Of a DNA stretch of 64,000 nucleotides, positions 1-8,392 are shown one piece after another (positions within the stretch are counted from its first letter, which is position 1; every line of letters begins with the position of its first letter). The translations under genes were made by a program, and so were the position numbers. Below the pieces are notes generated by a model, which worked only from the letters and a program-made list of their open reading frames with translations, made no database searches and was not told where the DNA came from. Where the stretch lies: contig NZ_WBVT01000008.1 of assembly GCF_009193355.1 (NCBI RefSeq), positions 1 through 64,000 of the forward strand, in the 5' to 3' direction. This DNA is from Bifidobacterium leontopitheci (GTDB lineage Bacteria > Actinomycetota > Actinomycetes > Actinomycetales > Bifidobacteriaceae).

Positions 1-120
1 CGCCGGCCTGTGATGATGCGTGAGTGTCCATACACCATTGTCACCACGCACGACCGTCAACCATGCCCCAGGACATACCGTCAACCATCCGCTGACACAT
101 GCGTCAACTATCCGCTGAAG

Positions 121-420
121 CTAAACAGTCTTGCGGCCGGATTGCTTCGATCCTTTAGGCTGTGGCAACGCCCGCCTCGACGGACCGGGAGCGGCAAGCC
201 TAAAAAACGCAGTCTCATGATGGTCTCCTGAGCCCCATGCGATGGCCATGGTGATACCTGCGAGCGCCATCACCGCCAACGTAATCATCACCGCTACGGT
301 GACCGTAAATCGCCTACCGAAGTGAGGTGTACCACGAAATCTTGCATGAGGCTTGTATGCTGAGTGGCTTTGCGGATTGGGAACGGAGGGAATGTCCTTG
401 TTGTTGCTCATATGGTCCAT
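121..420 (-). CDS. Small single-pass membrane protein, unknown
   Basis: This reads as about 99 residues. The start at 420 (MDHMSNNKD) is chosen because a purine-rich GAAAGAGCAGAG stretch precedes it; an ATG nine bases further in is an alternative. A hydrophobic segment lies at about residues 38-60, and the C-terminal tail is short, basic and Pro/Arg rich. The topology suggests a small inner-membrane protein. It is divergent from the gene at 569, with a long inverted repeat between them. No family was recognised. The opposite strand is also open over part of this stretch, so the call is tentative. Confidence 0.4.
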   Translation of the reverse strand: MDHMSNNKDIPSVPNPQSHSAYKPHARFRGTPHFGRRFTVTVAVMITLAVMALAGITMAIAWGSGDHHETAFFRLAAPGPSRRALPQPKGSKQSGRKTV

Positions 421-476
421 GGTTCTCTGCTCTTTCTCGGGGCGTTGCCCTCGGCCGAAGGGTATTTCACCATCAG

Positions 477-524
477 TAACCGGACAAAACGCCGAGAGCA
501 CCGCTCCGGCGTTTTGTCCGGTTA
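477..524. repeat. 18-bp-arm inverted repeat in a divergent promoter region
   Basis: The arms at 477-494 and 507-524 are exact reverse complements around a 12-nt loop. The right arm contains CGGCGTTTTGTCCGGTTA. The 20 bases at 506-525 recur exactly at 4024-4043. The core GCGTTTTGTCCGGTT differs by one base from a core in the inverted repeats at 31534 and 36359. TTGTCC (514-519) lies 17 bp from GCATAT (537-542), so the right arm could supply a -35 for the gene at 569. Operator, terminator or repeat element are all possible. Confidence 0.75.
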
Positions 525-568
525 TAGGGTGTGCAGGCATATCCGTCCAAAAGAACGAGGAAGGAATC

Positions 569-1036
569 ATGATGGATCAAAGCAGGATCGTATACCGTCT
601 ACATGCCGCCGAAGTCGGAGAGCACGAAGCGCACGCGGTCGCATGGCTGCGTGTCTGGTCTTCGCCGAATGGAAAGCTGCATGACCGGGCCATGGCAGAT
701 TACGCGTTCGCGTCATCCAATACCTTCGATTTGTGTGCTGAGAGGTATGACCCCCATTCTCCCGTCAACATGTGCGACTACTACGTGCTGACCGAAAGCG
801 AAACCGAAGAGGAGGCTGCCAAGTCAAACGACATTCTGGCTACCGTCTCCGTCGAATTCATCGGATATGCAGAAGACGGGCGCCCGCTGAATGCAATCAG
901 CGTCAAGTATTGGAATCTACTGGACGAGCCCCATGTCAACGGCGTACATCTTGCATTCATGATGATTCGCTCCATGCTGCGCGACATCGAATCAGGAGAG
1001 GCAAGAGCGTGCGATTGTTATTGGTACCGGTATTAA
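569..1036 (+). CDS. Hypothetical protein, first gene of the accessory island
   Basis: This reads as 155 residues. The start at 569 is set by GAGGAAGGA seven bases upstream. The protein is soluble, acidic in its middle part (an ESETEEEAA stretch) and ends in CDCYWYRY. No conserved domain was recognised. It lies upstream of and co-directional with the genes at 1091, 2029 and 3050, with a 54-bp gap to the next gene, so it may be the first gene of that operon. Codon use is less GC-biased than in metE downstream, consistent with acquisition by transfer. Confidence 0.7.
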   Translation: MMDQSRIVYRLHAAEVGEHEAHAVAWLRVWSSPNGKLHDRAMADYAFASSNTFDLCAERYDPHSPVNMCDYYVLTESETEEEAAKSNDILATVSVEFIGYAEDGRPLNAISVKYWNLLDEPHVNGVHLAFMMIRSMLRDIESGEARACDCYWYRY

Positions 1037-1090
1037 GAAGGATGACTGCTATGGTAGCGAATCATACGAGCATGAGAGGAGACGACAAGG

Positions 1091-2032
1091 ATGCCGAACG
1101 ACTCACTGGGTACATATCAGCAGCCCGTTCATGACTACACTATCGCGAATGAGATTGCACGGCGGAAGGGGCCGGGAGAGAGGACGCTTGCCGTTCTTAC
1201 CCGAGTGGCGGAACGCATCCTTCGCGAAAACCCCGCTTGGCGAAAGTACTGGTTTGACTCCGCCGACGAGTGCGCACTGCTATTCTGCTACCTATGTGAC
1301 GGCGACGAGACCATAGAAGGCGGGAGCGGTTTCGTCGGCTTGAATCCGCAATTCGTCATGCTCTATCAGACCGCCCATGATGATGCGGAATTCGAACTAT
1401 TGGCGAGGAAACCTCTAAAGCACTGGATGCAGGACTATATCGCACGTTCCGATTATGGACGGTTACTTGACCGGCTGCGGGCGCGTTTGAACCGGGATGA
1501 GCGATACGAGACAAACAAACTCTGGAATTGGCTGAAGACCATGCCTTCGGCTCCTTCTACGGTGGATGTATCCGTGTTGAAGCAAGCCGCTGACCAATGC
1601 CATGTTGACTGGCCTTCTGAGGAAGCGGTCGCCCGAGACCGAGATGAGCGCAGGAAGAAAAAGCATTACCGCAATGAGGAAGGGAAGGTCCGCAAGGCTA
1701 AGGGCCATGGCCCCAAACTTGGCAAAAAGAATCAGTTCAATGAGTGGCTTCTCGTCGTCTTCACTACGGCCAAAGGCGCGCTGCAACGCACTTCGGTCGC
1801 TGACCTGATATGCGAAAGCTGTCCATACCTCATTGGTGACCATTCCCAGGACAGCCGTTATCATATGGAGAACCTTGACGCAATCAGGGAGAACAAGTAT
1901 TCCACGATGCGCGAAGGCACCGACGACCCCACTTTTAAAGCTGTCATGATGCAGATGGACAATCTTGAGCATCTCGAACAATATGGTTTCGTGGATCCGG
2001 GGGAGTACCTGCACTCAGCAGCATCCGTATGA
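1091..2032 (+). CDS. Hypothetical protein with a basic central linker
   Basis: This reads as 313 residues. GAGGAGA seven bases before the ATG supports the start. An alpha-helical N-terminal part is followed by a strongly basic stretch at about residues 180-210 (RDRDERRKKKHYRNEE) and a further mixed domain. No recognisable catalytic motif or membrane segment is visible. The basic linker suggests nucleic-acid contact, which is inference only. Its TGA overlaps the ATG of the next gene by four bases, so the two are probably translationally coupled and their products are probably needed together. Confidence 0.75.
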   Translation: MPNDSLGTYQQPVHDYTIANEIARRKGPGERTLAVLTRVAERILRENPAWRKYWFDSADECALLFCYLCDGDETIEGGSGFVGLNPQFVMLYQTAHDDAEFELLARKPLKHWMQDYIARSDYGRLLDRLRARLNRDERYETNKLWNWLKTMPSAPSTVDVSVLKQAADQCHVDWPSEEAVARDRDERRKKKHYRNEEGKVRKAKGHGPKLGKKNQFNEWLLVVFTTAKGALQRTSVADLICESCPYLIGDHSQDSRYHMENLDAIRENKYSTMREGTDDPTFKAVMMQMDNLEHLEQYGFVDPGEYLHSAASV

Positions 2033-3060
2033 AAAAGCAATCCGATGAAAGACAAGGACGGATAACGATGTGTGAGCATAATGAAGCAGAGCGGGACCAA
2101 CGACAGTTGTCGTCTTTGCGGGAACTGAACGAGCGTTTTCCCATACCGGGGGAGGCTCTTGCAGTAAGCCATTCCGATTACGCCATTCAAATGATGCGAT
2201 CAAGCCCCGATCGTGGCCAAATCTGGCTGCTATGCGACGATGAGAACGCCGAATATGCACTGGTACTCGCAATCGGCGACGATCCTCGTACAGTGGTCGT
2301 GACAGCGATGAGCAATGACGTGTCATACCAGACCGATGAATCCATGGTCATCCATGACACTCCGCTGGGCATGCCCATGGTCGTGTGGCCGAAGCTGACG
2401 ATTGCGGTTCCCATGCGTCTGCTGAAAACACCATGCGGCAAGATATCGGAGGCAGTGCTGCAATCCGCGATTGGCATGACGACCGATGCCGGTCACGCAG
2501 TGACCCGGGGCAAGACCCTGCCGGGGGCATGGCGTCGGCCCAAGCAGAATCTTCGCGCCAAAGCGGCACGATTCGTCCAATGGCATCGGATGATCGGGCT
2601 GCTGCCTCAATTGCACCAAGCGAACAACCGCTATCAAATCGACACCGATGCTGATGCATATTTTGATGCTCTGATGGAAATCGGCTTGCCGCCGTATGAG
2701 ATTCTACGCATACGCAACGGCGAAAGGGCCTTGACCGATGGAGAACGCGCCGCGTTGGAATCCGCCGGATACCGCAAGGCGCCGACGCAACGACAGACGG
2801 TCCCCGACGAATACCTCATCCAAGCCGAGCGACCGCGATGGCGCGAAATCGCCGACGCCCTGGAACATAGGCAGCTGGGTGGGCGCGCGGAATCCTCGAA
2901 ACCCGCGGAACCACATGAGGATGTAAGACTGCTGCTTGCGCGGACAGCATTCACGCTCGCAGCGCGAAGCAACGGCCATGATCAGGAATCCCTTGATGGG
3001 ATGATGGCCATGGCAGCGCAACGACTGCTGTCAGAAAGGGACGCTGACGATGAACAATAA
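2029..3060 (+). CDS. Putative regulator paired with an ImmA/IrrE-type peptidase
   Basis: This reads as 343 residues, overlapping the upstream gene by ATGA; an internal ATG at 2068 is an alternative start. Residues about 40-135 form a beta-rich stretch (GQIWLLCDDENAEYALVLAI, later GMPMVVWP) that loosely recalls an SH3-like PemK/MazF fold. Residues about 225-260 could hold a degenerate helix-turn-helix. The C-terminus is helical and Ala/Arg rich, as in some actinobacterial XRE regulators. In other genomes the gene before an ImmA/IrrE peptidase is usually its regulator or substrate; that role is inferred here. The next gene begins inside this one (11-base overlap). Confidence 0.65.
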   Translation: MKKQSDERQGRITMCEHNEAERDQRQLSSLRELNERFPIPGEALAVSHSDYAIQMMRSSPDRGQIWLLCDDENAEYALVLAIGDDPRTVVVTAMSNDVSYQTDESMVIHDTPLGMPMVVWPKLTIAVPMRLLKTPCGKISEAVLQSAIGMTTDAGHAVTRGKTLPGAWRRPKQNLRAKAARFVQWHRMIGLLPQLHQANNRYQIDTDADAYFDALMEIGLPPYEILRIRNGERALTDGERAALESAGYRKAPTQRQTVPDEYLIQAERPRWREIADALEHRQLGGRAESSKPAEPHEDVRLLLARTAFTLAARSNGHDQESLDGMMAMAAQRLLSERDADDEQ

Positions 3061-3985
3061 TGCCCTTCATGCCCGTAGTGCCGCATATGAGCTTGACATG
3101 AACGATCAAGTGCGGGATATGCTGGCGGCTGCCGCAACGAAAGACCCTGATTTCCAAAACTCCTGCATGAGCCATGATCTGAAGAGACGAATCAAATGGA
3201 ACTGGAGTGACTATGCAACGTTCGATTACCCTAAATCCGTTGATGACTCCATTTTCATACATCATCCCGATGCCGCCGTGGATGTCGGACTCGACGGCGA
3301 CCACGGACCTTCAGGACTGTTCGTGCAGTCAGGCAAGGACGGTAGACCGCTTATCCTGGTGCGTTCGCCCGATGATGCATTCCTGCCGCGAGTTCATTTC
3401 ACCTTGCTACATGAAATCGGGCACCTACTTCAACGCGGCGAGTCCACACTCGCCCGGAGGTTATTCCGGCTAGAGGACGACGTCATGCGGAAACGTTTCG
3501 AGGAGGACGCCTGCAACCGCTTCGCGTCTCGGTCACTGCTGCCTGACGATTACATGGAATCCATGTTCGAGAATCAAGGTGTTACCGCTCAGAACATTCG
3601 GAGCATTTACGATGACGATCTGAACCGCTGGCGCAGCGGAAGCATCAACTATCAACGGGTGTCCCGGCCATGCATCGTGCGCCGAGCCGCAGAAATGATG
3701 GATGATCCCGGGTCGGTGACATTACTGAATCCGAAAGGTGAGCTGTCGATTCGCGCCTTTTCAGATGGCCATTGCGAGTACCAGCCTCATGATGGCACAT
3801 CTGGGGTATCCACAGCCGAGCGCGAAATACTCAGCCTCTTCCCGAAACGGCTGGATCATCGCGAACTCAGTCCCATGCAGTTGGATAATCTGCAGGAGGT
3901 CAAGGACGCGATTCACGTGAGTGTGGCCGGTTCGTTCTCGGGGAGAACGTCGATGCACACGCTCATCGTCATACGCCGGCATTGA
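3050..3985 (+). CDS. ImmA/IrrE family zinc metallopeptidase
   Basis: This reads as 311 residues. The HExxH signature is HEIGH at residues 121-125 inside FTLLHEIGHLL. The following EEDACNRFASRSLLP (from residue 151) is the typical third-ligand region of the ImmA/IrrE (COG2856) family. Members cleave a repressor-type regulator on DNA damage or stress (ImmA in ICEBs1, IrrE in Deinococcus), or act in phage-related switches. The C-terminal 140 residues are unassigned. The start overlaps the preceding gene by 11 bases, so the two are one unit. The natural substrate is probably the product of the gene at 2029 or another island protein; this is inference. Confidence 0.8.
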   Translation: MNNNALHARSAAYELDMNDQVRDMLAAAATKDPDFQNSCMSHDLKRRIKWNWSDYATFDYPKSVDDSIFIHHPDAAVDVGLDGDHGPSGLFVQSGKDGRPLILVRSPDDAFLPRVHFTLLHEIGHLLQRGESTLARRLFRLEDDVMRKRFEEDACNRFASRSLLPDDYMESMFENQGVTAQNIRSIYDDDLNRWRSGSINYQRVSRPCIVRRAAEMMDDPGSVTLLNPKGELSIRAFSDGHCEYQPHDGTSGVSTAEREILSLFPKRLDHRELSPMQLDNLQEVKDAIHVSVAGSFSGRTSMHTLIVIRRH

Positions 3986-4023
3986 TGCCGATAGCATCTT
4001 GCCGGGCGACCGAATTCAGCAGA

Positions 4024-4043
4024 CCGGCGTTTTGTCCGGTTAT
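4024..4043 (+). repeat. Second copy of the 20-bp island promoter-region element
   Basis: These 20 bases (CCGGCGTTTTGTCCGGTTAT) are identical to 506-525. In both places the element lies 34-44 bases before the ribosome binding site of an island gene (569 and 4077). Only one arm is present here. It could be a shared -35/operator or the right half of a terminator following the gene that ends at 3985. Confidence 0.75.
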
Positions 4044-4076
4044 TCCCTATGTAGGTATTGCTTCTCACAGGAGGGT

Positions 4077-4763
4077 ATGATGACGGTGACTATTCGCCCC
4101 TTGACGATGGATCAGCTAGAGGATCTGCTGAACGGGGAATGCCATTATGCAGATGAGTTAGAGAAGACTGAAGGCTTGTTCTCTTCACAAACCGTCGATG
4201 CTCCGCTGCTGGCCGATCAGTATTGGCAGTTGATGGATTGCGCTCTGGCGTATGGGGTGAACAAGGATTGTTTCCGCTGCCACCGCCGTTCGCCCGAGTT
4301 CGCCATATACATTCGACTGCAATCCGCGCAAACCGATGGGTTGGAGGCCTTTCGTCTTGTGCCGCTTTCGACGTTCGATTACTGCAGGTTGCTCGCCACG
4401 GAGTTCAAGCAGTATCTGTGGAGTCACTGCTCGATTCGGCTGCGGACATCCAAGATGATGAACAACACAACGTACCTGTCCAACGGATGCCCGTTCTGTG
4501 ACGTTATCTGGGGAGACAATTTCGTCATGCGCAACTACCGAGGGCAGGGCGGCATGTTTTCCAATTCTGCATACGATACGACTCCCATCTACATCGAGCC
4601 GCTGCCGCTGTTTGCCGATATGATGCCACGGCAGTATCCCAATGCGTTCAACCTGCTGTCCCGGGGTGTCCGACTTGACAGGCTGATGCGAACGCGAAAC
4701 TGTCCGGCGGCGTCCCGCAATCGGGTCTGGACCAGAATCCTCTCCGGCGACGTGAGTTTCTGA
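4077..4763 (+). CDS. Hypothetical protein with two Cys pairs
   Basis: This reads as 228 residues. The start at 4077 (MMTVTIRPL) is preceded by ACAGGAGGGT; the adjacent ATG at 4080 is equally possible. CFRC (C65, C68) and CPFC (C138, C141) could together bind one zinc ion. No family was recognised. It is separated from the peptidase gene by 91 bases and has its own copy of the 20-bp element found before the first island gene, suggesting common control. It is the last gene before the core-genome metE, so it marks the island edge. Confidence 0.7.
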   Translation: MMTVTIRPLTMDQLEDLLNGECHYADELEKTEGLFSSQTVDAPLLADQYWQLMDCALAYGVNKDCFRCHRRSPEFAIYIRLQSAQTDGLEAFRLVPLSTFDYCRLLATEFKQYLWSHCSIRLRTSKMMNNTTYLSNGCPFCDVIWGDNFVMRNYRGQGGMFSNSAYDTTPIYIEPLPLFADMMPRQYPNAFNLLSRGVRLDRLMRTRNCPAASRNRVWTRILSGDVSF

Positions 4764-4941
4764 CAGTCATGAGTGAAGCTTTGCAGGCCATGGGCCGGCA
4801 ACGAAAACACGCTCCCCGCAATCCTAATTCACAGGACCATATAAATCGCACTTATGACGACACCCCAATGGTTCTGATGACCCGTCAGCCGCGGTTTTTT
4901 GGTAGGCTAGGCGGGTCACAGCCGTAACTATGGGAGGATTC

Positions 4942-7245
4942 ATGCCTGCTCTTACATCCGTCTCGGGGTTCCCTCGCATCGGACAGAATCGTGAACTGAA
5001 GAAGGTCATCGAAGCGTATTGGAAGGGCGCCGCCTCGCTCAACGACGTTCGCGCCACCGCGAAGGAGCTTCGCGCCAAGCACTGGAAGCTGCAGGCGCAG
5101 GCGGGTGTGGACCTCATCCCCAGCAACGACTTCAGCTATTACGATCAGATGCTGGATACGGCCATCCTGCTGAACGTAATCCCGCAGCGCTACCAGCGTC
5201 TCGCCTTCGCGAACCCGGAGGAGACGCTGTTCGCCATGGCCCGCGGCTACCAGGGCGACAAGGGCGACGTGACCGCGCTGCCGATGAAGAAGTGGTTCAC
5301 CACCAACTACCACTACCTCGTCCCCGAAATCGAGCCGTCCACCGAGATCAAGATCAACGGCACCAAGCCGTTCGACGAGTTCAACGAGGCGAAGGCGCTC
5401 GGCATCACCACCAAGCCGGTGCTCATCGGCCCGTACACGTTCCTCAAGCTCGCCCGCAACGACCAGGCCGAGGAGATCGACTACGACAAGGGCCTGGTGA
5501 ACGCGGTCGCCGCCGTGTACGCCGAAGTGCTGCGCCGTTTCGCCGGTCTCGGCGCCGAATGGGTGCAGATCGACGAGCCGTACCTCGTGCTCGACAAGGA
5601 GGACGGCGACGTCTCCCTGTTCAAGAGCCTGTACGCGAAGATCCTGCCCGCCCGCGACGGCAAGGTCAAGGTGCTGCTCAACACCTACTTCGGCCACATC
5701 GCCGACGTGTACGAGACCGTCAACCTGCTCGGTTTCGACGGCATCGGCCTCGACCTCAACGAAGGCCGCGAGGAGAACCTGGCCGCCGTCGAACAGTACG
5801 GCGTGAACTCCGCCACCACGATCTTCGCCGGCGTGGTCAACGGCCGCAACATCTGGCGCAACAACTACGCCGTCAGCCTCGGCCTGGTCGACGCGCTGAA
5901 GACCAAGACCGACAACGTGGCCGTCTCCACCGCCTCCTCGCTGCTCCACGTGCCGTTCAGCACCGAAGGCGAGACCGCCCTCGACCCGGCCGTGCTCAAG
6001 CATTTCGCGTTCGCCGTCGAGAAGCTCGGCGAACTCAAGGAGATCGCCACGCTCGCCGACGCCACCGACGACGAGCGTAAGGCCGACGCCGCCCTCGCCG
6101 CTAACCAGGCGCTGTTCGACGGCACGCGCGTCGCCGCCGACCCGGCCGTCGCCGAACGCCTCAGCAAGCTCACCGACGCCGATTTCGTCCGCCAGCCCGC
6201 CCGCGCCGAACGCCAGAAGCTCCAGCGCGAGGCCCTCGGCCTGCCGCTGCTGCCGACCACCACGATCGGCTCGTTCCCGCAAACCAAGGAGATCCGCGCC
6301 GAACGCGCCAAGCTGCGCAAGGGCGAGATCACCAAGGAAGCGTACGACGAGTTCATGAAGGCCCAGATTGACGCCTGCATCAAGCACCAGGAAGAGATCG
6401 GCCTCGACGTGCTCGTCCACGGCGAATTCGAACGCAACGACATGGTCGAATACTTCGGCCAGAACCTCAACGGCTTCCTGTTCACCAAGAACGCGTGGGT
6501 CCAGTCCTACGGCACCCGCTGCGTCAAGCCCCCGATCGTGTGGGGCGATGTCTCCCGCGCCAAGCCGATCACCGTGGAATGGTCCGCGTACGCGCAGAGC
6601 CGCACCAACCACGTGATGAAGGGCATGCTCACCGGTCCGGTCACCATCCTCAACTGGTCCTGGCCGCGCGAGGACATCACCCACGAGCAGCAGACCCAGC
6701 AGCTCGCCCTCGCCATCCGCGACGAAGTGCTCGACCTCGAAGCCGCCGGCATCAAAGTCATCCAGATCGACGAGGCCGCGCTGCGCGAAAAGCTGCCGCT
6801 GCGCAAGACCGACTGGCACAAGAAGTACCTCGACTGGGCCGTCCCCGCGTTCCGTCTCGTGCACTCCGCCGTCAAGCCGACCACGCAGATCCACACGCAC
6901 ATGTGCTACTCGGAGTTCAACGACATCATCCGCGACATCGACGCGATGGACGCCGACGTGATCTCCTTCGAAGCCTCCCGTGGCGACCTCGTGGTACTCG
7001 ACGCCATCCACGACGCGCACTTCGAGACTGAAGCCGGCCCCGGCGTCTACGACATCCACTCGCCGCGCATCCCCTCCGAGCAGGAAATCGAAGAGCGCAT
7101 CTACGAGATTCTCAAGAAGATGGACGTGCAGAAGGTCTGGATCAACCCGGACTGCGGTCTGAAGACGCGCGGCAACGCGGAGACATGGCCGAGCCTCGAG
7201 CATCTCGTGGCAGCCGCGAGGGCCGTGCGCGCGAAGCTCGCGTGA
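4942..7245 (+). CDS. metE: Cobalamin-independent methionine synthase
   Basis: MetE transfers the methyl group of 5-methyltetrahydropteroyl-polyglutamate to homocysteine, the last step of methionine synthesis. At 767 residues it has the normal family length. The N-terminus [15 protein letters not shown] is typical. The C-terminal catalytic half has the zinc ligands H653 and C655 (THMCYSEF) and C738 (NPDCGLKTR). The start at 4942 is preferred over an in-frame ATG at 4930 because GGGAGGA lies five bases before it and includes that upstream ATG's own codons. Codon use is extremely GC-biased, as in a highly expressed housekeeping gene. metF follows, so methyl donor and acceptor steps are adjacent. 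Confidence 0.97.
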   Translation: MPALTSVSGFPRIGQNRELKKVIEAYWKGAASLNDVRATAKELRAKHWKLQAQAGVDLIPSNDFSYYDQMLDTAILLNVIPQRYQRLAFANPEETLFAMARGYQGDKGDVTALPMKKWFTTNYHYLVPEIEPSTEIKINGTKPFDEFNEAKALGITTKPVLIGPYTFLKLARNDQAEEIDYDKGLVNAVAAVYAEVLRRFAGLGAEWVQIDEPYLVLDKEDGDVSLFKSLYAKILPARDGKVKVLLNTYFGHIADVYETVNLLGFDGIGLDLNEGREENLAAVEQYGVNSATTIFAGVVNGRNIWRNNYAVSLGLVDALKTKTDNVAVSTASSLLHVPFSTEGETALDPAVLKHFAFAVEKLGELKEIATLADATDDERKADAALAANQALFDGTRVAADPAVAERLSKLTDADFVRQPARAERQKLQREALGLPLLPTTTIGSFPQTKEIRAERAKLRKGEITKEAYDEFMKAQIDACIKHQEEIGLDVLVHGEFERNDMVEYFGQNLNGFLFTKNAWVQSYGTRCVKPPIVWGDVSRAKPITVEWSAYAQSRTNHVMKGMLTGPVTILNWSWPREDITHEQQTQQLALAIRDEVLDLEAAGIKVIQIDEAALREKLPLRKTDWHKKYLDWAVPAFRLVHSAVKPTTQIHTHMCYSEFNDIIRDIDAMDADVISFEASRGDLVVLDAIHDAHFETEAGPGVYDIHSPRIPSEQEIEERIYEILKKMDVQKVWINPDCGLKTRGNAETWPSLEHLVAAARAVRAKLA

Positions 7246-7284
7246 GCGGGTTCGGCGTTGGCAGATAGATAGTTCCAGCGTGTG

Positions 7285-7369
7285 GGGCTGGGTGACAGGT
7301 GTGGTTCGCGACACACTCAAGGCCGTTCGGCCAAGCTTACGGTCGCGAACCACACCTGTCACCCAGCCC
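7285..7369. repeat. 28-bp perfect inverted repeat between metE and metF
   Basis: The arms at 7285-7312 and 7342-7369 are exact reverse complements (GGGCTGGGTGACAGGTGTGG at the outer end). The 29-nt loop itself contains a small hairpin, GGCCG TTC GGCC. There is no U-tract on either strand. The 218-bp metE-metF gap is otherwise empty. It may be a transcript-end or stability structure, or a MITE-like insertion. Confidence 0.85.
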
Positions 7370-7463
7370 TGTCCGTACACATTGTCGCGGAATGCCGGCT
7401 TATCTCGTGGATATAGCCAGGATAATCGACACGACCTCGCGCGGAGGGGAAAAGGGGATAGAT

Positions 7464-8312
7464 ATGCATAAGCCGATGTTTTCGTTGGAGGTGTTTCCGC
7501 CTAAGAGGGATGCGCCGGTCGGCACCATTTATGACACGCTCGACGGGCTCGAAGGGCTCAAGCCCGATTTCATTTCGGTCACCTACGGGCACGGCACCCA
7601 CTCGGACCGGACCGCGACCGCGCGCATCGCGGCCACCATCCGCAAGGAGTACAGGATTCCGACGGTCGCGCACCTGACCGCGCTATACTCCGACAAGGAA
7701 CGCATCGACCAGGCGCTCGACCTGTTCGAATCCGCCGGAGTGAGCGCGGTGCTCGCACTACGCGGCGACCATCTCGAAGGCGAAACGCCGGTCGGCGAAT
7801 TCGAGCACGCCAGCGACCTCGTCCGCTACATCCGCCAGCGCAAGCCCGAACTGAAGGTGTTCGGCGCCTGCTATCCGGAAGGCCACATCGAAGCCGCATC
7901 GCTGGACGCCGACATCGACAACCTCAAGGTCAAGGTCGACGCGGGCGCCAGCCATCTCATCTCCCAGCTGTTCTACAGCAACGACGACTTCTACCGGTTC
8001 CTCGACAAGGCCCGTGCGGCCGGCATCGACGTGCCGATCGAGGCGGGCATCATGCCGGTCACCTCGGCGAAATCCGTGCGCTCCATGGCACAGCGTAACA
8101 AGTCGGCGATCCCCGCGCCCGTCGAGGCGATGCTGGAACGTTGGGGCGACGACCGCGAGTCGCTGCGCGTCGCCGGCATCAACTACGCGTCCGAGCAGAT
8201 CACCGATCTGGTCGCGCACGGCGTCGACGGCGTCCACCTGTACACGATGAACCGGCCGGCCACCACGCGGCGCATCTGGCGCAACGTGGAGCCGCTGTTC
8301 ACCGTCGAATAA
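7464..8312 (+). CDS. metF: 5,10-methylenetetrahydrofolate reductase
   Basis: MetF reduces methylene-THF to methyl-THF with FAD and NAD(P)H, supplying the methyl group used by MetE. The protein has 282 residues, normal for bacterial MetF. Features seen are the N-terminal FSLEVFPPK (substrate/FAD site Glu), SVTYGHG, the LRGDH motif and YPEGH. The start at 7464 (MHKPMFSLEVF) follows GGGGAAAAGGGGATAGAT; a longer open frame upstream runs through the inverted repeat and is not expected to be translated. It lies downstream of metE in the same direction. Confidence 0.95.
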   Translation: MHKPMFSLEVFPPKRDAPVGTIYDTLDGLEGLKPDFISVTYGHGTHSDRTATARIAATIRKEYRIPTVAHLTALYSDKERIDQALDLFESAGVSAVLALRGDHLEGETPVGEFEHASDLVRYIRQRKPELKVFGACYPEGHIEAASLDADIDNLKVKVDAGASHLISQLFYSNDDFYRFLDKARAAGIDVPIEAGIMPVTSAKSVRSMAQRNKSAIPAPVEAMLERWGDDRESLRVAGINYASEQITDLVAHGVDGVHLYTMNRPATTRRIWRNVEPLFTVE

Positions 8313-8379
8313 GCCGACGATCCGGCGCTCGTATCGCGACACGAATGCCGGATTGTCGTCGGTCTCGCCGGAATCACTG

Positions 8380-8392
8380 TACATTGGAACGT
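8380..8392 (+). promoter_or_regulatory. glnE -10 element, leaderless start
   Basis: TACATT (8380-8385) is followed by seven bases and then the glnE ATG at 8393. No ribosome binding site is present. A transcript from this -10 would begin at or next to the start codon. Confidence 0.55.

Noticed and set aside
2029..3060. Calling this gene a MazF/PemK toxin
   Set aside because: The SH3-like pattern is weak, catalytic residues cannot be placed, and the protein is three times the toxin length.
7285..7369. SAM or other known methionine riboswitch
   Set aside because: A simple perfect hairpin between genes, with none of the multi-helix layout of SAM riboswitches.
4885..7380. An 831-codon open frame opposite metE
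   Set aside because: It is a mirror of the extreme GC3 bias of metE; composition is repetitive Val/Gly/Glu/Ala/Asp, it lacks any domain, and metE is certain.
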